Positions 6,968 to 11,095 of a stretch of DNA of 11,095 nucleotides are shown here, in pieces. The position numbers and the translations under genes are program-made. The stretch is from CAZUHN01 sp964620535 (GTDB taxonomy: Bacteria; UBA8248). The stretch covers positions 1 through 11,095 of the forward strand of contig CAZUHN010000057.1 of the NCBI GenBank assembly GCA_964620535.1, written 5' to 3'. Positions within the stretch are counted from its first letter, which is position 1; every line of letters starts with the position of its first letter. The notes beneath the pieces are model-generated. The model was not told the DNA's origin and ran no database searches. It saw only the letters and a list, made by a program, of their open reading frames with translations.

Positions 6968-6972
6968 GGGAG
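6968..6972 (+). promoter_or_regulatory. Ribosome binding site that selects a TTG start
   Basis: GGGAG lies 6 nt before the TTG at 6979, at ideal spacing. No ATG or GTG in the reading frame lies at a usable distance, so this site decides the start of the VOC gene. Confidence 0.65.
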
Positions 6973-6978
6973 AGTGTT

Positions 6979-7362
6979 TTGATACTTCAATATGACCACG
7001 TCCACCTGATCCATTCCGACCATGACGCCGCCGTGCGGTTCTATAAGGATATCCTCGGGGCGGCGGAGATTGGCCGCATCGAGCGCGGCGGTGCCCCGCA
7101 GACAAAGATGGAGATCGGGGGGACCATCCTCCTCGTGCGGGGAATTCGCGATGGAGAAAAACCCATGGAGGCGGGCACCCTCCCTAGGATGGGGGCGGAC
7201 CATTTTGGATTTTGGGTGGGCGGCGGTGAGATGGAGGAGGCGAAAGGGTGCCTCAAAAAAGCCGGTGTACGAATCCTTCAAGAGGGAGATGTCCCTGAGT
7301 TGCGGTTTGTCTACTTCGAAGGTCCGGACGGCGTGGTCATCGAGTTCATGGAGCGGAAATAA
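6979..7362 (+). CDS. VOC-family metalloenzyme (glyoxalase/dioxygenase superfamily), TTG start
   Basis: A 127-aa single-domain vicinal-oxygen-chelate protein, expected to act as a homodimer with a divalent metal. The N-terminus MILQYDHVHL...AVRFYKDIL is the classic beta-alpha opening of the fold. The metal-binding triad is complete: His7 (YDHVHL), His75 (ADHFGFWV) and Glu122 (VVIEFMER). The C-terminal FVYFEGPDGVVIEF is the typical closing motif. The family includes glyoxalase I, epimerases, fosfomycin-resistance enzymes and dioxygenases, and the sequence does not tell which. The TTG start is chosen because it falls exactly where VOC proteins begin and has GGGAG 6 nt upstream. The frame is open further left to 6643, but that part overlaps the CMD gene and is arginine/glycine-rich shadow sequence. 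It is the third gene of the MBL-CMD-VOC run, and its stop lies 15 bp from the stop of the M20 gene on the other strand. Confidence 0.88.
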   Translation: MILQYDHVHLIHSDHDAAVRFYKDILGAAEIGRIERGGAPQTKMEIGGTILLVRGIRDGEKPMEAGTLPRMGADHFGFWVGGGEMEEAKGCLKKAGVRILQEGDVPELRFVYFEGPDGVVIEFMERK

Positions 7363-7377
7363 CCGCACCTCGGTCCG

Positions 7378-8601
7378 TCATGCGCCACTCTTCCAATTCC
7401 CGTTGCAGACTTTCCTTGCCGCCGTCGCGAACATTCCCGCGGCGTCGATCAGATTTTTCACGGGTACCCGCTCGTTCGGCAGGTGGGCCTCTGAGATGAA
7501 CTCGCCGGGCCCGAAGAAGATTCCCGGAATCCCGTTGTCGATGAATATGCGGAGCGCTCCTGGGGATTCGATTCCCGGGAGGAATTCGGCGGGGTTTCCT
7601 CGCACGGCGGGAACCACTCTCTCCATGAGTCGAACCACAGGCTCTTCCTCCCCCACCTCAGTGACCTCCCGCGCTCCGCTGGGGATGATGGCGATCTCCG
7701 CAAGGAATTCGGGATCATCCTTGCGCAATTCGGCGAGAATCCCGTTCAATTTTTCCATCACCTCCACCGACGTTTGACCGGGAATCATACGGACATCGAA
7801 GGTGGCGGCGCATCGGCCCGCCACCACATTCACAGCCGAGCCTCCCTGAATGGTGGAGAAGGCAAGGGTACAAGGTCCCAGGAAGGGGTGCGTCGCCGCT
7901 CCCAAGCGCTCCGCCCGGAAGGCGTTCGCGATTTTGGCCATTTTGGCGATTGCGTTGATCCCCTTTTCCGGAACGCTGACGTGAACGGACCGGCCACGGG
8001 TCTTCACCTCGAAAAATATTCTTCCCTTGAATGACCGGATGATGTTGTTTCCCGTGGATTCGGTGTAGAGCACCATGTCTCCTCCAAGTTCTCGGAGGAT
8101 ATTCCGGTCCGCGAGGGCCCGGGCCCCATTTTGGTCTCCGTGCTCGCCGTCCGAAAGCAACACCCAGGTGAGGGTGCCGGGGATCTTTTCCCCGGAGTCC
8201 CGCAGGGCTTTGAAGGCGGCCAGCGTGGAGGCCAAGGCCCCCTTCATGTCTGCCGCCCCCCGCCCCCACAGCTCGCCCCCGCGAATCTCCCCGCCGAAGG
8301 GGTCGACCTGCCAGTCATTTATTTCCTCCGGGTGAACGGGCACGGTATCCATGTGGCCCCCGATGATCAGGTGCCCTGCGCCACCGCCCTCTCCCGTCTG
8401 GATGATGAAGTTCGGCATGCCCGGCTGGAATTCGTGCGTTTCAATCCGATCGGCGCCAAGCGCCTTGAGTTCACGAAGCACGCGCTCCGCCACGGCGGAG
8501 CAATCCCCCGGAGGATTTTCAGCGGGTATCCGGATTAAGTCCTGCGCGAGCCGGACGGTGTAATCGGCGTCAACGGAGATGGCTTCAATCGCGTTTTTCA
8601 T
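7378..8601 (-). CDS. M20-family metallopeptidase/deacylase (ArgE/DapE/CPG2-like)
   Basis: A 407-aa zinc amidohydrolase of family M20, whose members remove acyl or amino-acid groups from N-acyl amino acids and peptides. The zinc ligands align: His83 and Asp85 in GGHMDTVP, Asp118 in GRGAADMKG, Glu153, Glu181 in LYTESTG and His373 in ISEAHLPNE. The dimerisation/lid domain starts near residue 190 and contains GRSVHVSVPEKGINAI with His207. The odd point is the segment Ser150-Asp-Gly-Glu-His-Gly155. Family members have Asp-Glu-Glu here, and the first Glu is the general base; this protein has Gly152 in its place (codon GGC). It may be a subfamily with another base or an impaired enzyme. The ATG at 8601 fits the family length, but only a weak purine stretch precedes it. 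It is divergent from the AstE-like gene. There is no signal peptide. The name argE or dapE is not justified, as the substrate is unknown. Confidence 0.9.
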   Translation of the reverse strand: MKNAIEAISVDADYTVRLAQDLIRIPAENPPGDCSAVAERVLRELKALGADRIETHEFQPGMPNFIIQTGEGGGAGHLIIGGHMDTVPVHPEEINDWQVDPFGGEIRGGELWGRGAADMKGALASTLAAFKALRDSGEKIPGTLTWVLLSDGEHGDQNGARALADRNILRELGGDMVLYTESTGNNIIRSFKGRIFFEVKTRGRSVHVSVPEKGINAIAKMAKIANAFRAERLGAATHPFLGPCTLAFSTIQGGSAVNVVAGRCAATFDVRMIPGQTSVEVMEKLNGILAELRKDDPEFLAEIAIIPSGAREVTEVGEEEPVVRLMERVVPAVRGNPAEFLPGIESPGALRIFIDNGIPGIFFGPGEFISEAHLPNERVPVKNLIDAAGMFATAARKVCNGNWKSGA

Positions 8602-8815
8602 GCAATCTTTCTTTTGAGAAATAAATGTGTCCAGCGTAAGAGATGGGATGATTGCTTGCCCATACGGATTTGGTTAAGCTCTTTGCTCCCGTGTAGTTGT
8701 GTTCGAGTGAACTTTGCCACAAATCGGAAGAATGGGCGATGTCGATCTGACGATCCGGCGGCTTTTTTTCGGAATTTGATTTGGTTGATCATTTGGGACC
8801 GCTTGGAGGAGGGGA
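8602..8815. promoter_or_regulatory. Divergent intergenic region between M20 and AstE-like genes
   Basis: These 214 bp separate two genes pointing away from each other, so they should hold a promoter for each. I found no consensus -35/-10 pair with good spacing. A run of seven T follows CCGGCGGC (8754-8768), but there is no paired stem long enough to call it a terminator. Confidence 0.4.
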
Positions 8816-9838
8816 ATGAAAGGGTGGCGCCCGCTTCGCCTCGGGGGGAGGGAAATTCCCCCGGGTTCGAGAGATTATTTGACGATTCCGGTCGCGAAGA
8901 TGCTTACCGGTGCGGATTCCCGCCTTCCATTTCATTGCGTTCGAGGTGCGAAGAAAGGGCCTACGCTCTCTGTCCAGGCCCTCGTCCATGGGGATGAGCC
9001 CCAGCCCGTCCGCGCCCTCCGGGGGATTCTCAATGAAATCGATCCCAAAAAAATGTGCGGCACCCTTCTTGTCGTTCCCGTGGCCAATCCTTACGCTTTC
9101 GCCAATTTTTCCCGCCAATCCCCCGACCAGCACGAAGAAACGAACCTTTGGGGTGCCTTTCCCGGCAATCCCAAGGGGACGCTCACGCAGAGGTATGCGG
9201 CTCTCCTCTCCGGAGAGTTGGTGGAGAGGGCGGATTATTTTCTGGAATTTCATTCGGGAGGTCTTGCGGGCCGGATTCAGCGGCGGGTGGACCTGGACCA
9301 TCGCGTCAGAGGACGGTTGGCCGCCGGATGCCGGGGGATGGCCCGCGCTTTTTCGAGCGAGGGGGCGGGTATCGTTCACGGTGTTCCCAAGGGTCCGGCG
9401 AGTGCGGCCGGAGTGGCGCTCGCGAGAAAAATTCCCGCCATCAGCGTCGAGATAGGGGGTTCCTATTTGCCGGAAACGGAGGAAGCCCTTTACCGGAAAT
9501 GCATTGAGGAGGGGTTCCGCAACCTTCTCGTTCACCTGAAAATGATGCCTGGGCGGGAAAAACGAAGCCGCCTCACCTACTTCGGGTTTTCGGACCGTGC
9601 CGAGGCGAATCCCTCTGTGGGAGGGTATCTGCTTTCCCGAAAAACCCGGTTTGCCGATCTCGGCGCAAGGGTCCGGAAGGGCCAGTTGCTCGGCGAAGTG
9701 ATGGATCCGTATTCCCTCGAAGTGGTGGAAGAACTCCGGTGTCCCGCCGAGGGCGTTCTTTTCTTCAGCCGCTGCAGCGGGCCTATCGAGGCGGGAAACA
9801 AAGGGTTCGCCGTCGCGACCCGGACCAAGCGTTATTAA
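8816..9838 (+). CDS. Succinylglutamate desuccinylase/aspartoacylase-family zinc hydrolase
   Basis: A 340-aa protein of the AstE/AspA branch of the M14 carboxypeptidase fold, which hydrolyses N-acyl amino-acid amide bonds using one zinc. The zinc site is intact: His58 and Glu61 in VHGDEP, and His146 in FLEFHSGG. The expected catalytic Glu is Glu212 in SVEIGGSYL. LRGILNEIDP and GTLLVVPVANPYAF fit the family well. The C-terminal part, from about residue 265 (GGYLLSRKTRFADLGARVRKGQLLGEV), is the small beta domain typical of these enzymes. The motif normally reading N-L-N-R-x-F-P-G, whose Asn-Arg binds the substrate carboxylate, reads Asn110-Leu-Trp-Gly-Ala-Phe-Pro-Gly here, so Trp112-Gly113 replace Asn-Arg and the substrate probably differs. 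A very strong purine-rich ribosome site (GGAGGAGGGG, 8805-8814) precedes the ATG. It is followed after 27 bp by the LLM gene, a likely two-gene operon. Confidence 0.85.
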   Translation: MKGWRPLRLGGREIPPGSRDYLTIPVAKMLTGADSRLPFHCVRGAKKGPTLSVQALVHGDEPQPVRALRGILNEIDPKKMCGTLLVVPVANPYAFANFSRQSPDQHEETNLWGAFPGNPKGTLTQRYAALLSGELVERADYFLEFHSGGLAGRIQRRVDLDHRVRGRLAAGCRGMARAFSSEGAGIVHGVPKGPASAAGVALARKIPAISVEIGGSYLPETEEALYRKCIEEGFRNLLVHLKMMPGREKRSRLTYFGFSDRAEANPSVGGYLLSRKTRFADLGARVRKGQLLGEVMDPYSLEVVEELRCPAEGVLFFSRCSGPIEAGNKGFAVATRTKRY

Positions 9839-9865
9839 TACGCTGCCTGAATATTTTCATTTCAT

Positions 9866-10879
9866 ATGAATCCTATCATGCGATTCGGCGTACAAATCAT
9901 GCCAGGCGCGGAGCCGGTTGCGGATTACATCGACTTCATCAAGAGAGTGGAGGGCGTGGGCTTCGATGTGATAACCGTTTCCGATTCTTATAACCTCTCC
10001 AGCATGGGCGCCCGTGACCTTTACATGGCCTTGACCCTCGCGGCCGAGCACACGAAAACCGCCTGGGTGGGGCCGGCGGTTACCAATCTTCGAACGCGGC
10101 ATCTCTATACCACGGTAAACAGCATTTGCAGCGTGGACGACGTCGCGGAGGGCCGCACCCTGATGATTGTTGGATCCGGCGAGAGCCCGGTTCACCAGAT
10201 CGGCCGGACAATGTCCTCGGTCTCCGAGATGCGCGAAGGGGTTCTTGCGATGAAAGCGCTTTGCGCCGGGAAACCTTACTCTTGGGAAGGAAAGGAACTG
10301 GTCCCGGGATGGCGGAAGCCACATCTCCCGATATTCATTTCCGCGAATGGTCCCAAGGCCCTCCAGTTGGGAGGAGAGGTGGCGGATGGTGTCATGACCG
10401 GGGCCGGGGTTACGCCCAAAGTTCTTGGGTGGGCGAGAGAACAAGTGGCGGAGGGGGCAAAACGGGCCGGCCGGAAGAAGAAAGTGGACCTATGGTTTAA
10501 CGCCATATGCCATTTCGAGGCCGACGGCGATTCCGCGCGGCGGAACATACGGGCCCGGCTTGGAACGCGGATCCGGTCGAATCTGCGCGTGGGATTTTAT
10601 GCCGTTCCTGATGTTCATCTGGAAGAAGCGAAGAATTACAAAGAGAACTACAACGAAAATGACGTGGGGGCGAAGTCTGGAAACATCGATCTGATGACGG
10701 ATTATCTAGTGAATCGATTCGCCATTGCGGGGACGGTGGCGGAGTCAATCGAGCGTTTTGTCGAAATGTCCTCCCATGGGGTGGAGACTGTCATCATCGC
10801 TCTGCCCTTTGAATTTGAATCGTCCAGACGTATAGTGGATGCCTTCGAAAAGGATATCCTTCCTCATTTTCGTGATTGA
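9866..10879 (+). CDS. LLM-class flavin/F420-dependent oxidoreductase
   Basis: A 337-aa TIM-barrel protein of the luciferase-like monooxygenase superfamily, which uses FMN or coenzyme F420 for monooxygenation or hydride transfer. Family landmarks in order: the N-terminal strand MRFGVQIMPG; VEGVGFDVITVSDSY; ALTLAAEHTKTAWVGPAVTN; DVAEGRTLMIVGSGESPVHQIG, equivalent to the usual G-R-x-x-x-G-x-G-x-G; PIFISANGPKALQLGGEVADGVM, the typical cofactor-side motif; and a C-terminal AGTVAESIERFVEMSSHGVETVIIAL. The length is normal. The ATG at 9866 is taken; an in-frame ATG at 9878 directly before RFGVQ is also possible. Neither has a good ribosome site, so translation may be coupled to the AstE-like gene 27 bp upstream. 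The substrate and the choice of FMN versus F420 cannot be read from the sequence. Confidence 0.9.
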   Translation: MNPIMRFGVQIMPGAEPVADYIDFIKRVEGVGFDVITVSDSYNLSSMGARDLYMALTLAAEHTKTAWVGPAVTNLRTRHLYTTVNSICSVDDVAEGRTLMIVGSGESPVHQIGRTMSSVSEMREGVLAMKALCAGKPYSWEGKELVPGWRKPHLPIFISANGPKALQLGGEVADGVMTGAGVTPKVLGWAREQVAEGAKRAGRKKKVDLWFNAICHFEADGDSARRNIRARLGTRIRSNLRVGFYAVPDVHLEEAKNYKENYNENDVGAKSGNIDLMTDYLVNRFAIAGTVAESIERFVEMSSHGVETVIIALPFEFESSRRIVDAFEKDILPHFRD

Positions 10880-10896
10880 CGGGGAAAAGGCCGTAG

Positions 10897-11095
10897 TCAG
10901 CGCAAAATTTCGAGAAGGGCCCGGGCCTGTTCGGAACAGTCGTATTGGGCCATCCAGACGGTCCGGTGCCCGATACTCGATAGGTTTTTCGGTACGAGAT
11001 GGACCACCAGCTTTTTGGGAATCGAGATTCCTTGCAACTCGACGGGTTCCGGAGATTGTGGGGGAAAATGGTGAATCTGGCGTTTAACAGCCGTT
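10897..11095 (-). CDS. C-terminal part of an unrecognised gene, cut by the window edge
   Basis: On the minus strand one frame is open from the window edge to a TGA at 10899-10897 and gives 65 residues. It is proline-rich at first (FPPQSPEPVELQG) and then looks like a compact domain: ISIPKKLVVHLVPK, IGHRTVWMAQYD, CSEQARALLEILR. The amphipathic last helix ending at the stop is typical of a real C-terminus. Its stop lies 17 bp from the stop of the convergent LLM gene, the tight packing seen elsewhere here. I do not recognise the family. A competing forward frame over the same bases has no such pattern. Confidence 0.5.
   Translation of the reverse strand, partial: TAVKRQIHHFPPQSPEPVELQGISIPKKLVVHLVPKNLSSIGHRTVWMAQYDCSEQARALLEILR

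Noticed and set aside
6643..6978. N-terminal extension of the VOC gene
   Set aside because: It overlaps the CMD gene in another frame and is shadow sequence; the VOC fold starts exactly at the TTG at 6979.
8754..8768. T run after CCGGCGGC as a terminator
   Set aside because: There is no matching upstream stem arm of useful length, and it lies just before a forward gene start with no forward gene ending there.
8789..9535. 248-codon open frame on the minus strand
   Set aside because: It is antisense to the AstE-like gene; its composition is Arg/Pro/Gly-rich shadow sequence with no motifs.
1..11095. CRISPR array, tRNA, rRNA, insertion sequence or attachment site
   Set aside because: I saw no regularly spaced repeats, cloverleaf-like segments, transposase motifs or terminal inverted repeats.

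Overview
The window is bacterial chromosomal DNA. Genes are closely packed, have Shine-Dalgarno sites, and encode bacterial-type metabolic enzymes. There is no phage, transposase, CRISPR, rRNA or tRNA signal that I can see. The taxon cannot be fixed from this sequence. An AcnA-type aconitase with a class II fumarase implies an oxidative TCA cycle. The mixture of an AHL-lactonase-like hydrolase, carboxymuconolactone-decarboxylase (CMD), VOC, M20, AstE-like and luciferase-like (LLM) proteins is what one expects of an uncultured aerobic or facultative heterotroph (proteobacterial or Tectomicrobia-like). That last step is weak inference.

Layout. (1) 1-648: a small orphan gene with a good ribosome site, then about 300 bp of leader without a gene. 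(2) 649-4824: two TCA enzymes in convergent orientation, acnA (+) and fumC (-), 60 bp apart. (3) 4825-5749: more than 900 bp without an intact gene. It holds a perfect 8-bp hairpin, an AT-rich promoter-like patch, a decayed C-terminal fragment of an AhpD/CMD-family gene, and an inverted repeat just upstream of the next gene. (4) 5750-7362: a three-gene forward run, MBL-fold lactonase-like hydrolase, then a small CMD-family protein, then a single-domain VOC protein starting at TTG. (5) 7378-8601: an M20 metallopeptidase/deacylase on the minus strand, ending 15 bp from the VOC stop. (6) 8816-10879: a forward pair, an AstE/aspartoacylase-type zinc deacylase and an LLM-class flavin or F420 oxidoreductase, divergent from the M20 gene. 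(7) 10897-11095: the C-terminal end of an unrecognised minus-strand gene that leaves the window.

How they may work together. acnA and fumC are core metabolism. The right two thirds looks like an accessory catabolic or detoxification neighbourhood. It has one lactone/ester-type hydrolase, two metal-dependent amidohydrolases of the deacylase type, one monooxygenase-type flavoprotein, one VOC metalloenzyme and one CMD-fold protein. Three of these enzymes depart from their family's key residues. The CMD protein has no CxxC. The M20 protein has Gly where the catalytic-base Glu normally sits. The AstE-like protein has Trp-Gly where the family usually has Asn-Arg. These departures, with the relic CMD gene upstream, are the most interesting signals here. 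I found no convincing defence system or other wholly new system.
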